Shown here: in pieces, positions 21,806-31,302 of the stretch | Layout: the number at the start of each line of letters is the position of its first letter | How positions within the stretch are numbered: the stretch's first letter is position 1 | Assembly: GCA_012184525.1 (NCBI GenBank) | Contig: WOFQ01000012.1 | Span: 744,001 to 808,000, forward strand | Source of the DNA: Xenoacremonium recifei | Taxonomy: Eukaryota > Ascomycota > Sordariomycetes > Hypocreales > Nectriaceae | Direction: 5' to 3' | DNA: 64,000 bases | Notes under the pieces: generated by a model | Databases searched by the model: none | Told to the model about the DNA's origin: nothing | Seen by the model: the letters and a program-made list of their open reading frames with translations, nothing else | Position numbers and translations under genes: made by a program

Positions 21806-22860
21806 TTAGTAGGGTTTGACCCCAGCCAACTTCAGCAACTTGTCGGATAGCTCGGGCTTTTCCAGTGGCTCACTTCTATTTCTTGGATCCACTGTCCCGT
21901 CTGGGAGACGAGCGAGCAAAGATCTTGGGAAAATATTATCGTGGGCCCAATGAGTGGTGGCTCCGTAGTGAGAGAAGACGTGCCTCTTTGCCTCCAAGGT
22001 CTCTGGTGTCGCTAGTCTAGCAGGCGAATAACAGACATATATGACGGTTCTGATAATCTGGCTATCCTCTGTTGGTTCCGCGCCCCAATGAACTGTTCTG
22101 CTATCCCAAAGGATAAGATCGCCAGGTTCGGCGTGGACTTTGATGGGATGAAGCCCCTTCTTGGCCCACCATTCCATCTCTTTGTCATTAAATCGACGCC
22201 AATCCTTAGTCTCCCAGGAGGTGGGATCTGTCTGAGTGTCGAAAAATTCGTCTTGCAGATTGTTTGAGAGTGGGATAAGCATAAGACTTCCATCGTCAGG
22301 CCCAGCATGGCTGAGGTTAATGATCCCTTGGATACAATGAACTCCTCTCTTTAGCGGGGATTGATCGATGTGCGGCCAAGGGGTGCGAGCCGGCTTGTCT
22401 TTGCGATTCGGTAAAGAGATATTGAGTGAATCAAAAGAAACCAAAAGCTTATAAGTCCCCCATATTTTTGCAAAACAGTTAATTACTTCTGGTTCCATTC
22501 TCGCATCCCACATGAACTTTTCGTGAACAACCCCATAATGATCGAACGTATTGATCTTGCTTTGCACTGGAAGGTTTTCTGTCTTCCAAGTATCAGGGTC
22601 ATTGAGATCAAGATCCGGGCTGAAAGACTTTAACCAGTCAAAAGCTTTCTGTTGGTATCGTATGGCTCGATTATGAGGGATCGCCTGCTTGACTACGGCA
22701 TATCCCTGGGCCGCCAAGTCATCACGAAAATCACCATGTTGTCCTTCAAGACTGGTTTGGTGTGAGTGAGTCACAATTAAGTGCTGGGAGATTGTCAAAC
22801 TCAATCCTACCTTAATAGCCCTCGAGTGAGCGGAGGAATGGTGGCAGTCATCGATGGCAT
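21806..22860 (-). CDS. Phytanoyl-CoA dioxygenase (PhyH) family protein
   Basis: Fe(II)/2-oxoglutarate-dependent oxygenase of the PhyH family. Exons 22811-22860 and 21806-22751 give 331 residues; the 59-nt intron (22752-22810) joins TRGLL to SLEGQHGDFRDDL, the usual start of this fungal group. The iron facial triad is H144-x-D146 (PHIDQ) and H238 (TVHWG), with R251 placed to bind 2-oxoglutarate. Such enzymes hydroxylate secondary metabolites, fatty acyl groups or small acids; the substrate here is not evident. In-frame ATGs exist further upstream, the furthest at 23001, so up to 47 extra residues are possible. I prefer 22860 because the upstream stretch is basic and unlike the family. No PTS1 is present at the C-terminus (VKPY), arguing against a peroxisomal role. 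Confidence 0.82.
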
Positions 22861-23849
22861 GACAGTAGTAGTGTGAAGATAAGCCCGCAAGCGTTCTGGC
22901 CTCATAGGGAAGGGTCGCAAGCCGACTTTGGTGAGTTTCATGCCTTTCTTCATAAACATGTTCGATGTGGATGAATTTGAGGTCTTAATCCATAGTGCCA
23001 TTGACCTAACGGAGGCACCATCGACTTGTCAGGTCTCATGACACTCCTTAAGTAGATCATCCCTAAATACCGAATTATCATTTTCAACATCCGTTATCCT
23101 CCAACTGTGCATTGCATTCATTTACGTAGCATGTTGTCGACGATTTTGCGAGATCGTGGCCAGGCGGGAAACATTGCCGCCCTTCCCGCCGAAAGCCTTG
23201 CCACAACGTTTCCGATGTAGCCGATGAAGATCTTTACTCCAGCTAATTTGCGGGATTCTGCCATCTGGAAGCCTGAGTCATACCTAGAATCAGCCCATCT
23301 CCCCCGTTAGCAAAGCTAGATCAATGTTAGCCTTTACTTTTCAATAATCTTGACTTTATTCGGTAAATAAATTCTCTTCTGCTGTTTTCTTATTTGTCCG
23401 CTCTCAAGTGAGTGAGGATACGGAGCCGCGGTAATAATACCGCACTTGAAGCTAGGTGGCACTGGTCAAGTCTATCCTGAAGCAACCAAGCTGAGAGTAT
23501 ACTTACACCACACCCAATTGCGATAATTTTTTTTCTTCCAAGATCACTTATATTATTCGGATCTTCTACTAAGACCGCCTTCAGATTTCACGTAAAATCA
23601 ACTAGGGACCTTCATTGTACTCTCAATGATGGGTGGTTGGACTTAGAAGGAAACAATAAACTTAGATATAAGACGTCCTCTCATTTACTAGTAGACGGAG
23701 TCCAGGGGGTTTTACTCTTTCTATCCAGCTTTGTTCTCCTAAAACACTTAAGTTTAGCATCGATAACATACCTACAGGTTACTGCCGGTTGTATTAATAC
23801 CCGGCACGAATTGATGTTTATTATGATCGGAAAGGGACCTGCCGTACGG
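22861..23849. other. Gene-poor AT-rich spacer
   Basis: About 1 kb with no credible gene. From about 23330 the composition becomes strongly AT rich with many TA steps, and the only longer frame (23637-23927) has no domain. The composition and the decayed regulator piece that follows suggest old mutated duplicate DNA, possibly RIP affected. Confidence 0.45.
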
Positions 23850-24065
23850 GTGCGATCTTTGCAAGTCCGGGGTTTAGTGAGGAAAATGACATTAGAACGG
23901 GCTCCGGAGGATTTCAGAACTTATTAGTACTTAGTAAGTATTCCTATAATAATTATGTTATATAAGAAACATTATAAATAAAATTAAAAGAGTCGTAGTG
24001 GTGATTTGCAATCCTTCTGTGACAGGCTATAAAGATCGCTGGCGGAGATTAGCCTGTGATTGGGT
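23850..24065 (+). pseudogene. Decayed copy of a Zn2Cys6 regulator 3' end
   Basis: This segment aligns by eye with 11790-12000, the 3' end and downstream flank of the regulator at 9434. The frame starting at 23866 still reads FASPGFSEEND...SYNNYVI and then TAA, next to FASSGFGGEEDD...SYDNYTM in the intact gene. Similarity continues past the stop: GTGACAGGCTATAAAGAT here against GTGACGGGTTCTAAAGAT there. Many differences are G-to-A or C-to-T in the relic, as expected of RIP or methyl-cytosine decay in fungi. No longer open frame remains upstream. It is a paralogous fragment rather than an exact copy; identity must be computed. Confidence 0.65.
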
Positions 24066-24204
24066 GACGACTAGTAAGTGGTAAGCACAGAGCCGGCCTA
24101 CAACTCCGAAAACTTCCTCCTAAAACGACGAGAAGCATCTTCGCTGTACCTCTCTCGGATGGAATCCCTGGATTTGAGACGAGCCCAATGCTTCTAATTC
24201 CGAC
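24066..24204. other. Spacer between two regulator fragments
   Basis: Short stretch between the C-terminal relic and the zinc-cluster-like relic. Similarity to the flank of the 9434 regulator fades near 24065. No feature recognised. Confidence 0.3.
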
Positions 24205-24381
24205 ATGCCTCCACCGAGTAGCGCAGACGGTCGCTGACGTCTCCCAAAACGAGCATCCCGACCTCGCAAATCGCGATGCGTCACCAAGGACGATTGTGAG
24301 GTCTGCACTATGTACGAACTGCGAGAGTCAGACTGCACATACAGCCGTTCTGATTCCTCTCACAGCCAGCGGAAACAGTAG
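24205..24381 (+). pseudogene. Zn2Cys6 DNA-binding domain relic
   Basis: From the ATG at 24205 the frame reads ten codons, then TGA (24235-24237), then an open stretch to TAG at 24379. That stretch contains RKSRCVTKDDCEVC followed by a ninth-residue-spaced Cys and TYSRSDSS. Its C-x5-C-x2-C-x9-C spacing matches cysteines three to six of a fungal zinc cluster with the usual CTYSRS exit. The first two cysteines are missing; Lys and Ser stand at those places. The early stop and lost cysteines indicate a dead N-terminal fragment. Its order, after a C-terminal relic, means either two different regulators or a rearrangement. An unrecognised intron is possible but would not restore the two cysteines. 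Confidence 0.5.
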
Positions 24382-25205
24382 TTATCGCGACCAGTGGCAA
24401 TGATCACACACAGGAGCGACCAGCAGACACGAGAGGAGCAGAGCTCGTAGCAGGCCAAACATCCTCCGACGGTGTGAAGGCTCAGTGGCTTTGTACCGCC
24501 GTCGTTTGTCTGGGCCATGGCACTCTCTCTGGGAAACAGTCTCGTGATGAGAACCTTGTCACCAATGAAGAATTCGACAATATCGTAACCAATGAGAAGC
24601 CTCAAGTGTACTTCTGTGTCGGAGAAGTGAATGGGCAATCCATGGAGGAAATTGAGAGTTTCTTCCAGAAGGTAAGGCTTTCGAAGCAATCAAGTATCTC
24701 AAAGTGCAATAATAATTCGATGGAAACAAAAAAAAAAATCCCGTCAAATAATGGTCGAAACAACCGCGCATTGACCATGAAGCAGCAACTTGCCAAGCTG
24801 ATCCTGGGCGCATTGAAGCGGGCGAAAGAAACGAGGATCTGGTTGTGAAGACAGAACATGCCTAAGTCGTGAGTGCAGGCTTAGCGCCCACGATTAAGGA
24901 TATGACAGAATCATCGAAAGAATTTTGGATGTTGGATATGACACTTGAAAAAAAGGAGGCTGTGAATGGCCATCGATAGAGAAGAGGAAAGACAAACATT
25001 GTAGGAGACGGGGTGTTATTGGCTGATAAGTAACAATCCATCCGGATAATCCTGGTAAATAGCACTTGTTGTAAAAGCGAATCAACTTCTTGTGTATAGC
25101 CTAAAGCAGGCGAAGTCCCCGACCGTTCCGGGCGCTGCAACGGTGACATCAGATCATCATTCTTCGCCCTACGGAGTACGGTAGTCGGTGCAGCCGGGTT
25201 TCAAA
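24382..25205. other. Spacer without recognised gene
   Basis: Overlapping frames on both strands (plus 24474-24848, 124 codons; minus 24360-24689, 109 codons) have no recognisable domain and look like chance or decayed sequence. One copy of the decamer TACGGAGTAC lies at 25170-25179. Confidence 0.4.
25170..25179. repeat. Dispersed decamer TACGGAGTAC, copy 1
   Basis: Exact reverse complement of GTACTCCGTA. One of five intergenic copies in the window (see also 51069, 53539, 55482 and 60764). Confidence 0.7.
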
Positions 25206-25262
25206 CATCTGAGCTTCCATCTGAGCTTCCATCTGAGCTTCCATCTGAGCTTCCATCTGAGA
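25206..25262 (+). repeat. 12-bp tandem repeat upstream of the hydrolase
   Basis: Four perfect head-to-tail copies of CATCTGAGCTTC followed by a partial fifth (CATCTGAG). The array ends 25 bp before the ATG of the alpha/beta hydrolase, so it lies in its 5' leader or core promoter. Copy number is likely to vary between strains. Confidence 0.95.
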
Positions 25263-25287
25263 AGTCTCAGAATAAAACACTAGCAAA

Positions 25288-26118
25288 ATGACGGTCACCT
25301 ATATCGAAAGTGAGGGAGGCAAACTGGCAGTAGAGGTTGACGGGGAGGGTCCTCTCATCGTTTGCTCCCCTGGGCTGGGCGACACTCGCGACGCCTACGA
25401 ACCCGTTGCCACACAGCTTGTCGCGGCTGGATACCGCGTAGCCCGAGTCGACCTTCGCGGCCACGGTGATAGCTCGACCGGCTTCCCTTGCTACGGAGAC
25501 GAAGCAACCGCAGAGGATTTGTTGACCGTGATTGAGTCGCTCGGAGGCGGCCCAGCAGTCCTCGCCGGCGCCTCCATGTCTGCAGCCGCTGCGGTGGTCG
25601 CAGCAGGCCGCAACCCCGATAAGGTTGCTGGTCTTGTTCTCTTGGGGCCCTTCCTTCGAAATGGTCTGGGAACTATCGGGCGCTGGGCTCTACATATCGG
25701 GCTTGCACAACCTTGGGGTCCATGGGCCTGGCGTTATTACGCAGCAAAGATGTGGCCAGGTCTTGGGGACGTGAAGGCGCAGGAACGAGCAACCCACTCA
25801 ACAACACTGCTGACACGCCCTGGCCGTTGGGAAGCATTCCACGCGTCCTCGGCCGCAGATCACACTGTCGTTGCTCCCTGGATCGAACGCGTGAAGGCGC
25901 CTGTTCTCGTAGTCATCGGCGACTCGGATCCGGACTGGACAGAGCCCTTGGAGGAAGCAGAATGGGTCGCATCGAACTTCGATGGTGCCGAGACAGTTGT
26001 GGTGCAGGGTGCTGGGCACGCTCCTATGTATGAGTGCCCGGACATTGTCGGTCCAGCTTGGTCAAATTTTGTTCAGAAGATTGAGGGACCCTTTCGAGGC
26101 ATTAAGAAAGGAATCTGA
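25288..26118 (+). CDS. Alpha/beta hydrolase, bacterial-type, intronless
   Basis: A 276-residue alpha/beta-fold hydrolase with the full triad: nucleophile S96 in GASMS, acid D212 or D214 in IGDSDPDW, and H244 in GAGHAPMYE. The oxyanion segment is SPGLGDT, followed by DLRGHGDSS. The family includes esterases, haloperoxidase-like and lactonase-like enzymes; the substrate is open. The gene has no intron, is clearly richer in GC and in A/G/V residues (for example SAAAAVVAAGRNPDKVAGLVLLGPF) than its neighbours, and reads like actinobacterial family members. This suggests horizontal transfer from bacteria. It sits beside decayed DNA and a tandem repeat, a setting where insertions are tolerated. The start is the first ATG after the repeat. 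Confidence 0.88.
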   Translation: MTVTYIESEGGKLAVEVDGEGPLIVCSPGLGDTRDAYEPVATQLVAAGYRVARVDLRGHGDSSTGFPCYGDEATAEDLLTVIESLGGGPAVLAGASMSAAAAVVAAGRNPDKVAGLVLLGPFLRNGLGTIGRWALHIGLAQPWGPWAWRYYAAKMWPGLGDVKAQERATHSTTLLTRPGRWEAFHASSAADHTVVAPWIERVKAPVLVVIGDSDPDWTEPLEEAEWVASNFDGAETVVVQGAGHAPMYECPDIVGPAWSNFVQKIEGPFRGIKKGI

Positions 26119-27115
26119 GCAGCATTCCAAGGCGATAAAGAGACGCGTTGGTAGCGTACGCGCCACAATGACCGGCATAATTATTGCATTCACCCATTGA
26201 TGAGATTTGCGCAAGGCCAAGAAGACTTCCAACGTGTCGTTGATCGGACCGGTTTCGCGTAAATTGCATCCGAATTAATGACTTTTTGATGTATGTGGGG
26301 TGGTATTGGCCTGTATGCTTTCACATTTGAGTTGTCTAAATTATCCATCTTTAAACGTTGTCAATCTGATAGTGTGTGAAGCCCAAATACACATTCAAAC
26401 TTCACATTTCTCCTTTGTAGCCTTCGAAGGAAAAGTCAAGCTTCGATACGTCTAAAGAGTAAGTTGAAATTACATCTTGAAATCTTGAGTATTTTACTGT
26501 TTTCCACTCTCGCGTTTCCGACAGGCTTCACTTCGTAGCCTACCCTAGAGCATCCGGGCGGTCAAGCCAGAGGCCGTGAAAGCTTAGTCGACAATTTTGT
26601 CGTGCGATGCTCTCACTTCCTATATTCGAGACCCTTGGGTGTGCATCCGATGCAACCTCAGCTCAATTCTTCCTTGGATCGACGGGAGTGGCGAGTCGTT
26701 TGCGAGGTTTGTAGAGCTCACCCGCTGTGCAGCTTTGCAAAGAAACCAGGTCCACCCACAGTGTGTACCTGGTCTAAAGTAGCCTCTTGTTGGTGGAAAG
26801 CTCCGCCACGACATTGGCCCACTTGAGCTGGCATCAATCCGCTGGGTATTCCTCTTGAAGAGACCAGATCCGATTCTATTCCGTACAGGACAATATAATG
26901 AGATTTTCATCTGATATTGTGGGTCTGCAAGCTAGCATGAGCTTGGCGAATGGCTCTGTAGTGTGAAGTTGGTATAAGACCTTCCAACGCCCGAAGCTTG
27001 TGGTGGTGTTTTGGTGTCATCCCTAAAATCGCTTTTATTGCTTGTCTCGGATTGCTTGTCTGCCGAGTCATTAGCATTCCCTTGCAAGACTCGGATACAC
27101 ACCACAGCCGTGAGA
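26119..27115. other. Intergenic, 997 bp
   Basis: Spacer upstream of the MFS gene at 27116. Two overlapping plus-strand frames at 26597-26826 contain cysteine pairs (WVCIRC in one frame, VVCEVC in the next) that could be a frameshifted small zinc-binding protein. No continuous gene can be built, so none is called. Confidence 0.4.
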
Positions 27116-28801
27116 ATGCCTCCAGCGTTAAGCCAACACAACAGACATGACCCCGACGATGTTTCGTCAGAGTCATCGGACTCGACACCACTGCTTCAAG
27201 AATACGCAACCCAGGAGCCTCCACCAGCACGACGGGAAATTGTGTCCTGGGCCTCAATTCCGAGAAAAGGCCAACTGGCAGTCATTGTGTTAGCACGCCT
27301 GGCTGAGCCTTTGAGCGAGCGATCTCTGACATCCTACTTATTCTTCCAACTCCAATGGTTTAATCCTGCCCTCGATGCGTCCCAAATTGCGAAGCAGGCA
27401 GGATATATTACTGCCGTTTTCGCTGCCGCTCAATGTTTGACTTCTATGTGGTGGGGATATGCAGCTGATCATCCTCGTCTGGGCCGCAAGAGAGTCTTGA
27501 TTCTGGGCCTCACCGGCTCTACTTTATCCGCGTTGGGAATGGGATTCTCGAGGTCCTTATATGCAGCGTTCTTCTTTCGGTTTGCGGCCGGTGCGTTGAA
27601 TGGCAATGTTGGAGTGCTGAGGACCATGGTTTCCGAGATCGTAGCCGACAAGCGGTGCGTTGAGCCATCTGATAAGGAGGAGGCTATTGAGCAGCGCTGA
27701 TTTCATTACAGATACCAGCCAAGAGCCTTTTTGATCTTGCCCATGTGTTTCAACGTCGGTGTCATTATCGGGCCCCTTCTAAGTGGCTACCTTGCAGACC
27801 CTACTCGTTCACTCCCAAGCATCTTTGGCCCAGGTTCCTTCCTGGGAGGCGAAACAGGCGTTGAATGGATGAAGAGATTTCCATATGCGCTTCCAAATCT
27901 ACTCTGTGCTTCAATCTTGAGCATCGCAGCTCTTGGCGTCATCTTTGGCCTTGATGAGACTCATCCGCAATTGCGAAACCGTCCGGACCCCGGGCGTAAA
28001 CTCGGGAAACTCATTATACGAGCCATTCTAAGGAGAAAGGAGCCAGAGTTCTCATATCAGCCAATAAACAACACTCGACTTGCCATCGACGATGTGGACG
28101 AGCTACCCGAATCACCGCTTAAAGCTAGAGAACGAGCACCTATTCGCGCAATTCTGACTCGAAAGGTGTGTCTGAACATGCTTCAGCGGTTTCTCCAGTC
28201 TGTGCATGTTTCGGCATTCAACTCTATCTTCTTTAGTCTCTTGCCGACGCCGAAAGCAAATCGAGCTGGCTTCAGATTGCCGTTTCGTTTTACTGGTGGC
28301 GTTGGGCTTTCAAGCGACAAGATCGGCTTCGCTAACACCACAATCGGCGTAATTGGAATCCCGCTACAGCTGTTTCTCTACCCAAGACTCATCGGGAGAT
28401 TGGGTGTCCGGAGATCGTACTGCTTGTTCCTGCCACTCAGCATTGTGGCATATTTTCTCCTGCCTTACCTGGTTGTCTTGCCAGACAATGCGGCTCTGGT
28501 GTGGACATACCTCTCAGTGGTGCTGACAATGCAAGTCATGTCGCGAACTTTTGTCAATCCAGCAACTTTACTGCTGGTAAATGACTCTGCACCCAGTCCG
28601 AACTTGTTGGGGACTGTTCACGGCTTAGCATCCAGCATATCGAGCGTCGCCCGGATCATGGGTCCGACAGTTGGGGGCCTGATGCTTGGATGGGGTCTTG
28701 CCCACAACTTTGTCGGCCTGCCCCTCTGGATATTGGGTATTGTGGCTGTGGCAAACTGGGTGGTCCTGTGGTGGATTGAGGACGTGAATCTCTCGCACTG
28801 A
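27116..28801 (+). CDS. MFS transporter (DHA1-like, vacuolar/plasma membrane)
   Basis: Multi-spanning transporter of 542 residues. Exons 27116-27654 and 27712-28801 are joined by a 57-nt intron that rebuilds the motif ADKRYQPRAFLILPM. Features of this fungal group are a polar N-terminus ending in STPLLQEY, GYAADHPRLGRKRVL between TM2 and TM3, RTMVSEIV, and GPLLSGYLADP in the antiporter-like segment. A long hydrophilic central loop carries KEPEF...SPLKARERAP. Close relatives are annotated as general drug or zinc-related MFS proteins, so the cargo is unknown. The ATG at 27116 is preferred over an upstream frame extension that lacks an ATG. It is 442 bp upstream of and co-directional with the ferric reductase. 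Confidence 0.82.
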
Positions 28802-29243
28802 TTCGAGGATCATTGCGCGGTATTTCCGTTACCGGATCCAAGGGATTCACCTCAGGCGAGTCGGCATCACTAGGATCAAGTAGTTTCTCACTGTGAAAAT
28901 ATTGAGTGGGCCGAACCCCTGCCATTCAGGCCAAGACAAGATTTTGCTTTGCAAACGCGGGCTGGTGCAAGGTAGCATCAACGTACGGAATAGAGTTTGA
29001 GGTTAATAAATGCCGGTCTTCTTATGAGCTATTATGTATTATCTGATCGCAAGGAACTGTTATCTGATCCCATGTGGAGTGTGTTAGTGAGCCGTGGATG
29101 AAGTGTCGCCTCGGGTGCGTGGAGCGAGATCGGCGGCTGTTGATTATCTTATCAATCTCATCTCGGGACCCATTATCGTCTCCTCAGAATTCACTTCTCT
29201 CATTCCCCTCAATGCAAGGCGTTGTCTGTTATGCGATTACGGA
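28802..29243. other. Ferric reductase promoter region, 442 bp
   Basis: Spacer downstream of the MFS gene. An open frame from a GTG at 29094 runs into the reductase but has no ATG before 29244. It holds the SreA-type pair described at 29039-29068. Confidence 0.5.
29039..29068 (-). promoter_or_regulatory. Two SreA-type GATA motifs
   Basis: TTATCTGAT occurs at 29039-29047 and 29060-29068, 21 bp apart. The complement ATCAGATAA matches the extended consensus ATCWGATAA of the fungal iron repressor SreA exactly. They lie about 175-205 bp before the ATG of a ferric reductase, a known class of SreA target. Confidence 0.6.
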
Positions 29244-31093
29244 ATGAAGTCTTTAAAGCCCCCAAGCCCGAAACAACTCAAAAACGAGAAAACCTTGAAA
29301 ATTTACGCCGGTTTCCTTTGTTGTCTCATATTTGTGACTGTTGCCGCTCGCTGGCTGCAAAGGGATTGCAGCAGAAAAACAATATCTCCGAAAGAGGCTC
29401 AACGCTTACGTGGCACTCTTCGCAGACTCTATCTCAACATATTCAGGTGCACCGAGAAGTCCATGTCGTCTGAGAATTTGTTGCTGACTGATATTCAGTA
29501 AGCTACGCAGACGCTTAACTTCGAAATGGCTTGGGCGTCCTTCTTCCGGGATTCTCCTTATTAGCGGCATTTTTCTTACTGGCAATGCCATCCTGTCATC
29601 GAACATACTTGCCAGCCATCAGCTGAATCATTGGGCATCCAGACTCGGATGGTGAGAATTGAAGAATACTCTGTGCTTTGACCTACGGCTTACGTCTTAA
29701 AAGGTTGGGAGCAGCCAACATGGCATTATGCGTTTTCTTCGGATTGAAAAACACGCCACTACCCAAGATGGCATCTGTTGCACCCTCTTATCTAAATATT
29801 TTGCACCGCATAGTCGGATATGCCTCCGTATTCCTAGTGATATTTCATGCGCTCTTGTACACCATCTATTTTGGCCGGCAAGGTCGCTGGGTAACCTTGA
29901 TAGAAATGGACAACATAGCCGGAATCATTTCTGGAATAATGATGCTTATTCTTCTCATGGGTATTTTTAGGCATCGAGGATACGAGACGTTCTACTTAAG
30001 CCATATTCTGGGATTTGTGGCTGCTGTCATTCTCACTGCTCTGCATCGCCCAATCTGGGCGAAGAAACTTCCGCTTGTGATGCTGTATGTTGGTTGTATC
30101 TGGCTATTTGATTGCTTCATTCGAGTTGCAAGAATGTCATACAACATGATCAACAATAGCGTCACATTATATCCGCTACCCGACGGTGGGACAAGACTAG
30201 TTCTTCGAAAGTCACCTCTGGGAACCGCGGTACCTGGCTCTTATTGCTATTTATGGATTCCAAGAATTCGAATCTTTCAAACTCATCCCTTTACAATCGT
30301 TGATAATGGACCTTCGGGCTTAGAGCTCGTGATGAAGTCTCATCGAGGATTCACAAAAGCTGTCCATAGCTTTGCGAATGGTGCTCCACATCGTTCTGCT
30401 TGGGCATCGATTGATGGGCCGTACGGCTCGTTGCCAGACATGGAAGCGTATGATAAGCTTGTGTTTATTGCAGGTGGCAGTGGAGCAGCTTTTACGTTTG
30501 GGTTGACGAATCACATACTTCAACGTCACGGAAGAGCAACACCGCAAACGATCGAATTCATCTGGGCTGTCAAGCGAAGAGGTACGATTTATTATTCTAC
30601 ACAGAAATGTTCTAACAGTAGTATTCTAGAGCATATTAGCTGGTTCTACGATCATTTGAAGAATTTTACCTCGGTGGTGCAATCTTTTAATATTCGAATC
30701 TATATCACCGATGAACAGTTGATGGAAAGCTCAAACTACCCTGATCGGGCAGTCCTGGAGGACGAAGGGACTGAATACGAGTTAGAAACGACCTTATTAT
30801 CCAAATTACCCGTCATTAGCTACGAAACCATTCCCGAACTTGAAGCCACCCGGATGCTATTGGATGATTCAGCAGGTCGGTTGTCGGATCTTGGACAATG
30901 TTTCAAGTTCAGAAAGCTGGAAGTCGAGAGGATCATTCACAAGATGATTCGCACAACTGACTCTCAAAAACGAGTTCTGATAGCGACATGTGGACCAAAG
31001 ACGTTGATGGATGCCGTTGCAGATGCCACAGATCGTCGGTGTTTGACCAGGCCTGATCTAAGGATAGACGTTCACACTGAGGACTTTAATTGA
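29244..31093 (+). CDS. Ferric/cupric reductase transmembrane protein (FRE family)
   Basis: Membrane metalloreductase passing electrons from NADPH through FAD and two hemes to extracellular Fe(III). Exons 29244-29446, 29499-29651, 29704-30581 and 30630-31093 give 565 residues. Two H-x13-H pairs, HRIVGYASVFLVIFH and HILGFVAAVILTALH, are the bis-heme ligands in adjacent helices. HPFTI is the FAD-binding motif, and GGSGAAFTF with the late CGP motif marks the NAD(P)H lobe. The third intron (48 nt) has no stop, so its retention would insert 16 residues. The N-terminus has one helix (IYAGFLCCLIFVTVAARWL) as in fungal FREs. The promoter carries two SreA-type sites, so repression by iron is likely. 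No fused ferroxidase or permease partner is nearby. Confidence 0.9.
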
Positions 31094-31302
31094 GATAATT
31101 CACACCAGTCATCTACATACTAAGAACAAAGTACTGCTTCTAGATTTATGTCATAACAGCGGTTATAACACATGATTTTGTTGTATCGCGTCAAGGCGAT
31201 GACAACTGAATAAAGTCTCTTGTCTGTGAACAATTTCATTGACTGTATTTATGCTAGGTACGAGAATGCCCATTCGATCTCCGGGTTTCGCACGTCGAAA
31301 AT

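Noticed and set aside
24474..24848. 124-codon plus-strand frame and the opposing 24360-24689 frame
   Set aside because: Neither has a recognisable motif; Lys/Asn-rich tail reflects AT-rich DNA. Possible decayed sequence only.
26597..26826. Possible small zinc-binding protein with WVCIRC and VVCEVC pairs
   Set aside because: The pairs are in different frames and no intron joins them convincingly; too weak to call even as a pseudogene.
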